From the NCBI GenBank assembly GCA_035295125.1, contig DATGJP010000008.1, forward strand, positions 310,001 through 374,000: 64,000 bases of DNA, given 5' to 3'. Below are positions 1 through 7,988 of this stretch, piece by piece. Source of the DNA: JAICMB01 sp035295125. GTDB taxonomy: Bacteria; Acidobacteriota; Terriglobia; Bryobacterales; Bryobacteraceae. Position 1 is the stretch's first letter; the number at the start of each line of letters is the position of its first letter. The position numbers and the translations under genes were made by a program. The notes beneath the pieces were generated by a model. It did not search any database. It worked only from the letters and a program-made list of their open reading frames with translations, and was not told the origin of the DNA.

Positions 1-14
1 GGACATCCGGGCGG

Positions 15-20
15 TATAAT
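15..20 (+). promoter_or_regulatory. -10 box of a probable leaderless promoter
   Basis: A perfect TATAAT lies 6 nt before the ATG of the S9 peptidase gene, so transcription would start at or next to the start codon. No Shine-Dalgarno sequence fits in between. The -35 region would fall at or before the window edge and cannot be judged. Confidence 0.6.
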
Positions 21-26
21 TCCGGC

Positions 27-2045
27 ATGACGTCATACAGAACCGCCGCCGCTATTGTCTTCTGTGTTCTGACCGCAAGTGCCGCGACTCCGACGATTGA
101 CCAATCCCTCAACGCTAAGTCCGTGCAAGGCACCCAGATTTCTCCCGATGGGCGTTATGTCGCTTACGGCGTCCAGCAGACCAATTGGGAAGAGAACGAC
201 TTCGTTCAGCAGATCTGGATCGCTGTCACCGCGACGGGAGAACATTACCAGTTGACGAGTGGTAAGAAATCGTCGAACGGCCCGCAATGGTCGCCCGATT
301 CCCGGCGGATCGCGTTCGTCTCCGATCGCGACGGGAAGCGTCAGATCTATATCATCTCGCCGGCCGGCGGCGAGGCGGCCCAACTCACAACGGAGGAGAA
401 CGGCGTGGGCGGAATTGCCTGGTCGCCCGACGGTTCGTCGATTGCATTCACGTCGACAGGTCCCGACAACAAGGCAAAGAAGGATCGCAAAGAGAAGTAT
501 GGCGATTTCGAGATTATCGGCGGTGATTACAGCATGAACCACTTGTGGGTTGTGAAGGTGCCCACCGAGATTCCGTCCGATCACAAGCAACTGCCGAAAC
601 CTGAAGAATTGACCAAGGGAGATCAGTTAAATATCGGAAGCTTTTCGTGGTCTCCCGACGGACGCCGTATTGCATTTGACGCCACTCGAGATCCGGATCT
701 CGGCTCGCAGGACACCCAGCAGGTCTACGTTCTCGACATGAACGACCATCATGTGCGCAAGCTGCTGGAAATGGCCGGCCCCAACGGTAATCCGAAGTGG
801 TCGCCCGACGGCAAGGAGATCGCTTTCGTCACCGCGAACGGCGACAAGTTCTTCTTTTACTCGAATCGATATATTGCAGCGGTGCCTGCGGACGGCGGAA
901 CGGCGCGCGTTCTGACGAAGGAATTCGACGAGGATACGAACCTGATCGACTGGAGCGCGGATGGCATTTACTTCAACGCTCTCCAGAAGACCGCGGCCCA
1001 CGTATATCGCCTCGACCCCGCCACCAGCGCGATCCGGCGATTGAGCGGCCCGGACGCGTACCATGCTTCGGGAGCGTCATTTACCAAAGACCATCGCACA
1101 ATGGCCGGAGTCGGCGCCCAGCCAAATCATTTTGCGGAGGTCTTCGTGTCTTCGGTGTCCGATTTTGCGCCGAAGTACCTCAGCGATGTGTCGGCGCAAT
1201 GGAAGGATTTCCAACTTGCGACTCGCGAGGTCATTCAGTGGAAATCGAAGGATGGTGCGGAGATTGAAGGCGTCCTTATCAAGCCCGCCGGGTACGATCC
1301 GTCGCGAAAGTATCCGTTGCTGGTGGTGATTCACGGCGGCCCCACAGGTGTGGACACACCGCTCATGAGCGCCGACCGCTATTATCCCGTGGAGATGTTC
1401 GCGGCCAAAGGCGCACTCGTTCTGAAGCCGAATTATCGCGGATCCGCAGGCTATGGAGCAAAGTTCCGCGCGCTGAATGTCCGCAACTTGGGAATCGGCG
1501 ATTATGAGGACGTCATCTCGGGGGTGGACCACCTCATCGCCAAGGGCATGGTGGACAAGGATCGCGTGGGATCCATGGGGTGGAGCGAGGGCGGCTACAT
1601 CTCGGCGTTCATCACCTGCTACAGCGACCGGTTCAAGGCCGTCTCGGTCGGTGCGGGAATTTCCGATTGGATGACTTATTACGTGAATACCGACATCCAT
1701 CCGTTCACGCGCCAGTACCTGAAGGCGACACCCTGGGAAGACGCCGAGATCTACCGCAAGACATCTCCGATCACGTATGTGAACCGCGCCAGGACCCCGA
1801 CGCTCATTCAGCATGGCGACCAGGACAAGCGCGTGCCGCCGCCGAATTCGTTTGAGTTGTACCAGGCGCTGCGGGATCGCGGCGTGCCGGCGAAGCTGAT
1901 CCTTTACAAGGGGTTCGGACATCCCATCAACAAGCCGAAACAGCAGCGCGCCGTTATGGAGCACAATTACGAGTGGTTCAGCAAATATATTTGGGGCGAA
2001 GAAACCTCCGCTCCGGCGACGGACGTGACGAGCGGCAATCAATAG
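27..2045 (+). CDS. S9 family prolyl oligopeptidase-type peptidase, secreted
   Basis: A serine peptidase of clan SC that probably trims oligopeptides outside the cytoplasm. The first ~20 residues form a signal peptide ending in TASA. Residues ~40-370 hold repeated WSPDG/SPDGRRIAF blades of a PD40-type beta-propeller, which in this family gates the active site. The C-terminal ~250 residues are the alpha/beta-hydrolase domain. The catalytic triad can be read directly: Ser520 in GWSEGG, Asp600 in HGDQD and His632 in GFGH. The length (672 aa) is normal for dipeptidyl/acylaminoacyl peptidases of the S9 family. The next gene starts 1 nt after the stop, so the two may be co-transcribed. Exact substrate preference cannot be told from sequence. 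Confidence 0.93.
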   Translation: MTSYRTAAAIVFCVLTASAATPTIDQSLNAKSVQGTQISPDGRYVAYGVQQTNWEENDFVQQIWIAVTATGEHYQLTSGKKSSNGPQWSPDSRRIAFVSDRDGKRQIYIISPAGGEAAQLTTEENGVGGIAWSPDGSSIAFTSTGPDNKAKKDRKEKYGDFEIIGGDYSMNHLWVVKVPTEIPSDHKQLPKPEELTKGDQLNIGSFSWSPDGRRIAFDATRDPDLGSQDTQQVYVLDMNDHHVRKLLEMAGPNGNPKWSPDGKEIAFVTANGDKFFFYSNRYIAAVPADGGTARVLTKEFDEDTNLIDWSADGIYFNALQKTAAHVYRLDPATSAIRRLSGPDAYHASGASFTKDHRTMAGVGAQPNHFAEVFVSSVSDFAPKYLSDVSAQWKDFQLATREVIQWKSKDGAEIEGVLIKPAGYDPSRKYPLLVVIHGGPTGVDTPLMSADRYYPVEMFAAKGALVLKPNYRGSAGYGAKFRALNVRNLGIGDYEDVISGVDHLIAKGMVDKDRVGSMGWSEGGYISAFITCYSDRFKAVSVGAGISDWMTYYVNTDIHPFTRQYLKATPWEDAEIYRKTSPITYVNRARTPTLIQHGDQDKRVPPPNSFELYQALRDRGVPAKLILYKGFGHPINKPKQQRAVMEHNYEWFSKYIWGEETSAPATDVTSGNQ

Positions 2046-2046
2046 A

Positions 2047-2988
2047 ATGCTTAAGCGCGGTCTCGAACGGGATGTGCTGCGCTGCATCGGCAATACGTCG
2101 CTGGTGCCATTGCGCAACGTGGCGCCGCAGAACGGCGCTCGTATTCTGCTGAAGCTCGAAAGCGAGAATCCGACCGGCAGCATGAAGGATCGGATGGCGC
2201 TGGCCATGATTGAGGCGGCGGAAGCGGACGGTCGCCTCCGGCCAGGTGGCTCGGTTGTCGAATACACGGCAGGCAGCACCGGCGTGTCGCTTTCTCTCGT
2301 CTGCGCGGTGAAGGGCTATGCGCTGCATATCGTGACGTCCGACGCTTTCGCGCGTGAGAAGCAGGATCATATGAGAATCCTGGGGGCGCAACTTCAGGTT
2401 CTGCACAGCGACAGTGGCGGGATGACTGAGAAGTTGACCCGCGACATGATCGGAGCCGCGGGCGTTGTCGCCGCTGAAACGGGCGCCTTCTGGACCGATC
2501 AGATGAAGAATGCAGACCAGGTCGCCGGTTACCACAAGCTGGCGGAAGAAATCTGGGAGCAGACTGGTGGACGCGTCGACGGATTTGTTCAGAGCGTCGG
2601 CACGTCGGCGTCGCTTCGAGGCACCGGTGAACGGCTGCGTCAGCACAATCCGAAAGTCAAAACTGTTGCTGTCGAACCCGCGGAATCGGCGGTCTTGTCC
2701 GGTGGGAAGTCGGGTTCTCATAGGATTGAAGGCATCGGAGCCGGTTATGTTGTGCCGCTGTGGCGCAAGGACGCCGCCGATCAGATCGAGCAGGTGTCAA
2801 CCGATGACGCGATGGCAATGACCTTGCGGTTGGCGCGCGAGGAAGGGATCTTTGCGGGTACATCGACAGGCTGCAATGTCGTCGCCGCGCTGAGATTGGC
2901 AGAGCAACTGGCACCCGACGCCACGATTGTCACCATCATGTGCGATACCGGGATGAAGTATCTCAAGCTTTACGGCCATGGCACTTAG
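2047..2988 (+). CDS. PLP-dependent cysteine synthase family protein
   Basis: A fold-type II PLP enzyme related to O-acetylserine sulfhydrylase and cystathionine beta-synthase. The PLP lysine is K47 in the PTGSMKDR motif. The substrate loop TAGSTGVSL and a late glycine-rich segment (FAGTSTGCN) that binds cofactor phosphate in this family are both present. At 313 aa it lacks any CBS or regulatory extension. It starts just behind the S9 peptidase stop codon, an unusual partner for a sulfur-assimilation gene. A second sulfhydrylase, MetY, lies 8 kb away, so the in vivo role (OAS sulfhydrylase or another beta-replacement reaction) is open. The family call is firm and the precise substrate is not. 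Confidence 0.88.
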   Translation: MLKRGLERDVLRCIGNTSLVPLRNVAPQNGARILLKLESENPTGSMKDRMALAMIEAAEADGRLRPGGSVVEYTAGSTGVSLSLVCAVKGYALHIVTSDAFAREKQDHMRILGAQLQVLHSDSGGMTEKLTRDMIGAAGVVAAETGAFWTDQMKNADQVAGYHKLAEEIWEQTGGRVDGFVQSVGTSASLRGTGERLRQHNPKVKTVAVEPAESAVLSGGKSGSHRIEGIGAGYVVPLWRKDAADQIEQVSTDDAMAMTLRLAREEGIFAGTSTGCNVVAALRLAEQLAPDATIVTIMCDTGMKYLKLYGHGT

Positions 2989-3025
2989 GTCTTTCGGGTA
3001 TTACCCAGCCCCTGACTCGGGAGAG

Positions 3026-3128
3026 GACAGGCGACAACGTCTGTCTCACCTTTTCCGACGTGGGAGTTTCCGTTGGTTGCAGCCATGCTGCTTTGCGGCG
3101 CAGGCGGTTTCGCCTGACCGCTTCACCC
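3026..3128. repeat. Composite palindromic repeat, copy 1 (intergenic)
   Basis: Contains an imperfect hairpin (GACAG...CTGTC, 3026-3045), then a CTTTTCCGAC block resembling the copy near 38.3 kb, then the perfect core palindrome CAGGCGGTTTCGCCTG at 3101-3116 followed by a CTTCACCCTT tail. It fills the gap between the cysteine-synthase-family gene and the DUF488 gene. Confidence 0.75.
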
Positions 3129-3160
3129 TTACGGAGCGATGTCGAAATGAGGAGTTGAAC

Positions 3161-3550
3161 ATGCCGGTTCGAGTGGTGAGGCTCGGGTCGCCCCGAAAAG
3201 CTGATGAGGGATTGCGAATTGGTACAGTTCGCAGGCCGCCTCGCGGAGTACCCAAAACACAGTACGCAAAGCTGAATTATTACGACGTCTGGCTCCCCAA
3301 CCTGTCGCCGAGCCAGGAACTGGTGAACCTCGCCCTGCACGCGAAAAACGACAAAGACTGGAAAGCATTCGAGCGTAAGTTTCGGGCCGAGATGAAAAAT
3401 CCTGAAGCCGCGAGACTCCTCGATGTGCTCGCGGCCTTGTCGCATCAAACCAACTTCTCAATCGGTTGTTATTGCGAGAATGAGGCGCGGTGCCACCGGT
3501 CGGTGCTCAAGAACCTGCTGTCCGAGCATGGAGCCGAACTGTCTACTTAA
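3161..3550 (+). CDS. DUF488 domain-containing protein
   Basis: A small (129 aa) cytoplasmic protein of the DUF488 family, whose function is unknown. The family signature is visible at the C-terminus as CYCENEARCHRSVL. I chose the ATG at 3161 because GGAG sits 6 nt upstream (3151-3154). An in-frame start at 2978 would translate through the palindromic repeat and overlap the preceding gene. Its 3' end overlaps the end of the convergent heparinase gene by 8 nt. Nothing in the context explains its role. Confidence 0.82.
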   Translation: MPVRVVRLGSPRKADEGLRIGTVRRPPRGVPKTQYAKLNYYDVWLPNLSPSQELVNLALHAKNDKDWKAFERKFRAEMKNPEAARLLDVLAALSHQTNFSIGCYCENEARCHRSVLKNLLSEHGAELST

Positions 3551-5318
3551 GATCGATCCGCGCTTCGAACCGGCACGGCAGTTCGCATCTTCGATGCACT
3601 CGCAGGATCACTGACGGGGTCTTATCGCCAAACGTTCGCGACCTCCAGCCTTCCAGTTTCTGGACCGGCGCCTCGAGTTGCAGGCGTTGCTCTGCGTCCT
3701 CGGAACCCAAATGCCAGAGCTGCTCGACATTATGAGCGCCGGGCGGCCCCGAGACTTCATCGCTCACCAGAATCGCATCCGGTTTGGTAAAACGGACCTG
3801 CCGGCGATGCGTGAATCCACGGTAGCTGCATTCTGCGTCGAGGTAGTCTTCGGACGCTGAGGATTCCCAGGAACGCACGCGAACGGAAGGCTGATCCGCC
3901 CAGCGGAACGGATTGATCCGTGTCGCCTGGTCGTAGCTATCGATCCGAACCGTGCTGTGCGCCGCGGAGCCTCGGAACCAGTTTCGCCAGTGCTCGTCGC
4001 CAACGTAGGTATACGTTCCGGGATCGATCAGGATCTCGTCACTGCCACGACGGACAACCAGGCTCAGCGTGTCAGAGTGGCTGTGGCCGGAGCCCCACGG
4101 ACCAAACGGGCCGGCGTCGACCAGGACATGACGATCTCCGCTCGTCATCACTGCCGTCCCAGCGTCGCGGAAGATGCGCGATGGAGGATTGAGGCAATGC
4201 TTGCCCGGGCTCGTGTGAACTCCGTACCACCAACCGGCGATCTCGTGTAGATCCTCGGCGCTCTCCAGCCATTCCGGGCGCTTGAAAAACAGGCTGCAGG
4301 CCGCCAAGGTAGCGCGTGCGAATCGATCGCGTTCACCGAAGGGATGGAAGAAACGCCCTCCGTCATCATCGCCGACAAAAGGCAACTGCCGGGATGGACC
4401 GAGAATCGCATCCAGGTATTCCGCCATATGTTCGAGCTTCGCCCGGAAAGCGTCGGACACCGAGCCAAGCAGCGCGTGAAACAGGAACATGTCGAGCGCG
4501 TACACGTGGTAGTAGGTGGACTGTTCGAAGTGGCTGCCGTCCGCGCGAACCTGTTTCTCCATCTGTTCGCCGACGACCTGTGCACCCTTCTCACGCCATC
4601 GCCGTGCCCGCGGCAGCTCCGGAACCAGGACGCCGATCGCATGCAGCGCCACGGCTTCGCCCAGCAAGTGCGTATTTGGCGAAAAATAAAGGGACAGGTT
4701 GTTCTCGAGATGCCGGCCGTGCAGGTTGAGTTGCTCGATCAGGCGTGAACGCAATCCGGGAGTCAGGGATTCGCCGACCAGGTGCAAAACCCATAGCCAG
4801 GACAGCGCCCGGAACGCGACTTCAAGAGCGCTGGCCCAATTCATTCCGCGCTGGAAAGGGTTTTGCCGGATCCAACTCTCGATTTCCGCCGCGATCTCAT
4901 CGATATTGGCCTGATTGCTGTCGAGCAGGTAGGCTTGCGCCAGCAAAACCAGGTGCTGATGACGATTCAGCTCCCAGATGTTCTTGTGGTCGCCCGCACG
5001 CGTCACGTTCAGGTAGGGAATGCTTCGGAAATACTGAGTTCCGGTCTCGACGCCATTTACCTCGTCGCGGCGCCAGTGGATATCGGGACCTGGATCGATC
5101 GTGAATCCCAGGAGCGGGAATCGATGCTGGCGGATCTGTTCGGCCAGGCGCAGCACCTCGGCGGCATACGCCGTTCGCCGAAGCGCCGCGGCGCAGGCCT
5201 TGGGCTCCGGCAGAATCGATTTGGCAAACGTCGACTTGGCCCGTGGCGGCCACCACATCAGCCGAACGTTGGTCGCCTCCTGCAAGGCGCGATGGGCGAT
5301 CTCACGAGAGCTTCGCAT
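3543..5318 (-). CDS. Heparinase II/III (alginate lyase-like) family protein
   Basis: A polysaccharide lyase-type protein of 591 aa. The N-terminal ~330 residues look like the alpha/alpha toroid of the family. The C-terminal half is the Hepar_II_III beta-sheet domain, recognised from GHSHSDTLS, LIDPGTYTY and a following FRGSAAHSTV segment. I see no signal peptide, so it is either cytoplasmic or exported by another route. Its ATG overlaps the stop of the upstream GNAT gene as TAATG, which points to translational coupling. With the GNAT protein, ACP, VOC and polysaccharide deacetylase nearby, it fits an extracellular polysaccharide locus. In such loci these proteins process the polymer rather than feed on it. 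Substrate unknown. Confidence 0.85.
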   Translation of the reverse strand: MRSSREIAHRALQEATNVRLMWWPPRAKSTFAKSILPEPKACAAALRRTAYAAEVLRLAEQIRQHRFPLLGFTIDPGPDIHWRRDEVNGVETGTQYFRSIPYLNVTRAGDHKNIWELNRHQHLVLLAQAYLLDSNQANIDEIAAEIESWIRQNPFQRGMNWASALEVAFRALSWLWVLHLVGESLTPGLRSRLIEQLNLHGRHLENNLSLYFSPNTHLLGEAVALHAIGVLVPELPRARRWREKGAQVVGEQMEKQVRADGSHFEQSTYYHVYALDMFLFHALLGSVSDAFRAKLEHMAEYLDAILGPSRQLPFVGDDDGGRFFHPFGERDRFARATLAACSLFFKRPEWLESAEDLHEIAGWWYGVHTSPGKHCLNPPSRIFRDAGTAVMTSGDRHVLVDAGPFGPWGSGHSHSDTLSLVVRRGSDEILIDPGTYTYVGDEHWRNWFRGSAAHSTVRIDSYDQATRINPFRWADQPSVRVRSWESSASEDYLDAECSYRGFTHRRQVRFTKPDAILVSDEVSGPPGAHNVEQLWHLGSEDAEQRLQLEAPVQKLEGWRSRTFGDKTPSVILRVHRRCELPCRFEARIDLK

Positions 5319-6379
5319 TATGTGAGGTAGGGGTGCTCAGGTACGTTCATGTAGGCCATGTCATCGTCGAGCATGTCGAACTCGAGCCGACCGGCGTCCG
5401 GGGGAATGATGTGGTTAGGGTCGTAAACAAACGTGGGCCGGTGATCCCGGACGTGAAACGAATTCGCGGCCAGGGCTTCGCTCACGGGCATATTCGAGCT
5501 CAGCGCGATCACCTCGCAGGTCTCCGGGTCCGCTTCCGCGGTCAAACACGCGACCGCATAAGCAGATATCCAATCTTCGGGCTGCTCGGATTCGATCCGC
5601 AGGCGGGCAATCCGGCACTGTCCGCCGACGCGAACCAAAACGAAGAATCCTCCGGCGTCAAAGGACCAATTCGACACCGAGGCGCCAGGGCATTCGAGCA
5701 ACAAGGTCTTACACAGCTCCAGATTCTTTGCGCCCCGCGAGAATTCTGACATTGTGGAAGGATGCACAGGCGAAACCGCCTGCGACACCTTTGGGTTGCG
5801 GCGAGGCAGCGTGGTGGGGCAGGCGGTTTCGCCTGTCCGCGTCCGCCATCCCCGCAAAGGAACTGGCGGCGCCATGCTCCAAGCCGCATTACGAGCCAGC
5901 CGAGTCATCGACCTCACGAGTCCCTCCTTGGGCCGCGTTCGAAATTGCCGAAAAGGTCGAACCACCCGGGCCCAGACCGCCTGGTTCCCAACATGGCGAA
6001 ACCCAATCCGGGGCATGAGGGACCGCGTCTGAGCCGAGCCCCCCGTTGACACCATCAGAGGAGATACTTCGCTCAGCCGCCGTAGTAACACGACACCCAT
6101 GCCCGCGGGAGATTTGACGGATGCCCAGTCCAGAAGGTTTGCAAATCCGATTGGACCGGCCTTGGTCTGGATGGTGCCCGGCCAAAGGGCGCCATGGGAG
6201 AGCAACGCGCCATCCTGTTCCAGGACGTAGCCGCGGGCGATCTGGTACTTCCACGCGAGCAGTTTGGCGTCTATGCTCGGCGCATCCGGCCCGATGCCGA
6301 ACGCTGTTTGCAACAGGCGGCGGATGGCAGGCAGATCGTCTGGAGTCGTGCTGCGAAATTGAAGCGGCACAAATCTCAC
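5318..6379 (-). CDS. GNAT-family N-acetyltransferase-like protein carrying an in-frame palindromic repeat
   Basis: A 353-aa protein. Its N-terminus (STTPDDLPAIRRLLQTAFG...) reads like a GNAT acyltransferase, and a second, weaker half follows. It is probably an acetyl- or aminoacyl-transferase acting on a surface sugar, judged from its coupling to the heparinase gene downstream. The striking part is residues ~180-210. Here the protein contains GETACPTTLPRRNPK and QAVSPVHPSTM, which are the translation of a complete composite palindromic repeat (5754-5836). The repeat sits between the two halves of the protein and keeps the frame open. Whether the enzyme is still active is unknown. An alternative view is two fused domains whose linker has become a repeat landing site. 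Confidence 0.7.
   Translation of the reverse strand: MRFVPLQFRSTTPDDLPAIRRLLQTAFGIGPDAPSIDAKLLAWKYQIARGYVLEQDGALLSHGALWPGTIQTKAGPIGFANLLDWASVKSPAGMGVVLLRRLSEVSPLMVSTGGSAQTRSLMPRIGFRHVGNQAVWARVVRPFRQFRTRPKEGLVRSMTRLARNAAWSMAPPVPLRGWRTRTGETACPTTLPRRNPKVSQAVSPVHPSTMSEFSRGAKNLELCKTLLLECPGASVSNWSFDAGGFFVLVRVGGQCRIARLRIESEQPEDWISAYAVACLTAEADPETCEVIALSSNMPVSEALAANSFHVRDHRPTFVYDPNHIIPPDAGRLEFDMLDDDMAYMNVPEHPYLT
5754..5836. repeat. Composite palindromic repeat, complete copy inside a CDS
   Basis: Two perfect palindromes, CAGGCGAAACCGCCTG (5767-5782) and CAGGCGGTTTCGCCTG (5820-5835), flank a 37-nt spacer. The spacer is nearly identical, in reverse complement, to the copy at 16.9 kb (shared block GCTGCCTCGCCGCAACCC). 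The GTGGAAGGATG edge matches the CATCCTTCCAC tail of other copies. The whole unit is translated in frame in the GNAT-like gene. Confidence 0.85.
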
Positions 6380-6429
6380 TATATCCTCGGCCCGCCGCCG
6401 GGAAGTACACTAAGCTATTGGAAACATCC

Positions 6430-6831
6430 TTGTTCACGTTCCGCCACCTGGGGGTCGCGGTGGAATCGCTGGATCGCGCCATCCCGGTCTACCGCGAACT
6501 CTTCGGCTACCAGCTTGTCTCTGGTCCTTACGATGATCCCCTGCAAAAAGTTTCAGTTTGTTTCCTGGGCCGGGAAGCGCCGGGCGACATCGTGATCGAA
6601 CTCGTCGCTCCCCTCGGAGACGAATCGCCGGTTCGGGCCACGCTCGCCAAAGGCGGCAGCGCGTATCATGTTTGTTACGAGGTGCCTGACATCGAGAAGG
6701 CGCTGGACGAGCTACGCACCAAAGGCTGTATCATCATCAGCAAGCCTGTACCTGCGGTGGCTTTCAATCAACGCAGGATCGCCTGGCTGTACACGCCCAC
6801 CCGGCAGTTGATCGAGGCACTCGAAAAATGA
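6430..6831 (+). CDS. VOC (glyoxalase/bleomycin resistance) superfamily protein, methylmalonyl-CoA epimerase-like
   Basis: A 133-aa single VOC domain that starts FTFRHLGVAVESLDRAI, the usual first beta-strand and metal His of this family. ELVAPL and a HVCYEV segment follow, matching the later metal-ligand strands. I place the start at TTG 6430, with GGAA 6 nt upstream. The in-frame ATG at 6121 lies deep inside the divergent GNAT gene and is unlikely. The gene ends in an ATGA overlap with an acyl carrier protein gene. Methylmalonyl-CoA epimerase is the nearest recognisable member. The ACP partner and surrounding polysaccharide genes suggest an acyl- or sugar-modifying role instead. Confidence 0.78.
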   Translation: MFTFRHLGVAVESLDRAIPVYRELFGYQLVSGPYDDPLQKVSVCFLGREAPGDIVIELVAPLGDESPVRATLAKGGSAYHVCYEVPDIEKALDELRTKGCIIISKPVPAVAFNQRRIAWLYTPTRQLIEALEK

Positions 6832-7064
6832 ACCCTGCAATCGCAACTCAGGTCCGCGGAATCGCTGCGGAAATCTTTGACGTACCCGTGGCACGCATCA
6901 CCACCGATTCGGGTCCGGAAAACGTGGAAGGCTGGGATTCTCTCAAGCACCTGAACCTGATGCTGGCGCTGGAAGAGAAGTTTGGCATCAGGTTCGATCC
7001 GGAAGACTTCGAGCACATGGGGAACATTGCCCAGATTGTCGCGCTGGTGGAGCGCAAGCGCTAA
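6828..7064 (+). CDS. Acyl carrier protein
   Basis: A 78-aa stand-alone carrier protein. The phosphopantetheine attachment site is Ser38 in GWDSLKHLNL, followed by the usual acidic helix (ALEEKFGIRFDPEDF). Its ATG overlaps the VOC stop as ATGA, so the two are co-translated. It is not beside fatty acid synthesis genes, so it is probably a dedicated carrier for a modification or secondary pathway rather than the housekeeping ACP. No carrier-loading enzyme is nearby in the window. Confidence 0.92.
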   Translation: MNPAIATQVRGIAAEIFDVPVARITTDSGPENVEGWDSLKHLNLMLALEEKFGIRFDPEDFEHMGNIAQIVALVERKR

Positions 7065-7075
7065 TCGCGAAGAGT

Positions 7076-7105
7076 CTGGAGGATGTGGAAGGGTGAAGCC
7101 ACCGG
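7076..7105. repeat. Palindromic repeat family, partial copy (tail only)
   Basis: GGATGTGGAAGGGTG at 7081-7095 is the reverse complement of the CACCCTTCCACATCC tail seen at 48690-48704 and identical to 60615-60629. It lies between the convergent ACP and deacetylase genes. The core palindrome is missing here. Confidence 0.55.
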
Positions 7106-7108
7106 CCG

Positions 7109-7963
7109 CTAGCCACGATACATGCCGGCCACCTGGTGGGCGTACTTGTTCACAGGCCGGTCCGGTTCCTGATGCAGCCGCAACAACCGGTACGGGTCGG
7201 CTCCAGAGAAATTAATGCCTTGAACGCCGGTCACCGCCGTTGTGAAACCGGACTCGCGCACTACTTCCACTACCTCGCCGCTAAAGTCCTCGGGATGGCC
7301 GTTGGGATAACAGAAGTGCAGGACTGTTGAACCCAGTTCGACCTCGATCCGCTCTTTCGAACCGGCGACCTCCGCTTCAATCGCCTTACGATTCGGCAGA
7401 CGCGAGAGAATCGGATGGCTGCGCGTGTGCGCGCCGAACTCGATGCCGCCGGCTGCCATCTCACGAATCTCATCCCACGATAAAGGCGCGTGCTCGGGCG
7501 GAGGAGCGGCCCGCAGCCACTTCATCGTTAGAAGGGCAGTGCGCCGCTCGCCGTCAGGTAGCTTCTTCAGCCGAGCTTTCAAGGCCGCATCCGTCACCTG
7601 GTCCGTCCATAGCCAGGTCTGCTTGTCCGGCAAATCAGTGGCGATATAAACGAGCGCCGGAATGCCATGCGACTTCAATACGGGATAAGCATGCACGTAG
7701 AAATCGCGATACCCATCGTCCACAGTAACCACGACGGCTCCTGGCGGCAGAGGCTTACCTCGATGCAGCCACTCCGACGCCTCCGTCATTGAAATGGGCC
7801 GATAGTATCGCCGCAGATGCTCGCATTGTGCGTCGAATTCGGCGGCGGCAGGGAAGCGATGATACATCAGAATACGCAACCCGCTCCGATAACGGCGCCG
7901 CAGCAACGCTGTCCCGCCCACGCCGTGAAACAAGGCGCGCGCTGCCGACTTGAGGGCTTCCAA
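7109..7963 (-). CDS. Polysaccharide deacetylase (NodB domain, CE4)
   Basis: Removes N- or O-acetyl groups from a polysaccharide such as an N-acetylhexosamine polymer. The NodB motifs are visible: TVDDGYRDFY (catalytic and metal aspartates) and HTRSHP (metal histidines). I set the start at TTG 7963, just after the upstream esterase stop (7989). The longer in-frame reading to 8149 would overlap the esterase by ~160 nt and has no family-like content. Length is then 284 aa, normal for a single-domain CE4 protein. No clear signal peptide is seen. It probably belongs functionally with the polysaccharide genes at 3.5-7 kb although it is transcribed with the minus-strand run above it. Confidence 0.82.
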   Translation of the reverse strand: MEALKSAARALFHGVGGTALLRRRYRSGLRILMYHRFPAAAEFDAQCEHLRRYYRPISMTEASEWLHRGKPLPPGAVVVTVDDGYRDFYVHAYPVLKSHGIPALVYIATDLPDKQTWLWTDQVTDAALKARLKKLPDGERRTALLTMKWLRAAPPPEHAPLSWDEIREMAAGGIEFGAHTRSHPILSRLPNRKAIEAEVAGSKERIEVELGSTVLHFCYPNGHPEDFSGEVVEVVRESGFTTAVTGVQGINFSGADPYRLLRLHQEPDRPVNKYAHQVAGMYRG

Positions 7964-7988
7964 GCTTACGATTCTACCGCGCGTGCGA

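Noticed and set aside
1077..2279. 400-aa minus-strand open frame opposite the S9 peptidase
   Set aside because: It is the antisense of a clearly coding gene with intact catalytic motifs, contains no recognisable domain and results from high GC content. Similar long shadows elsewhere were left out for the same reason.
6121..6429. Upstream ATG start for the VOC protein
   Set aside because: It would overlap the divergent GNAT gene by more than 250 nt, and the added residues have no VOC character. TTG 6430 has a ribosome site and begins the conserved domain.
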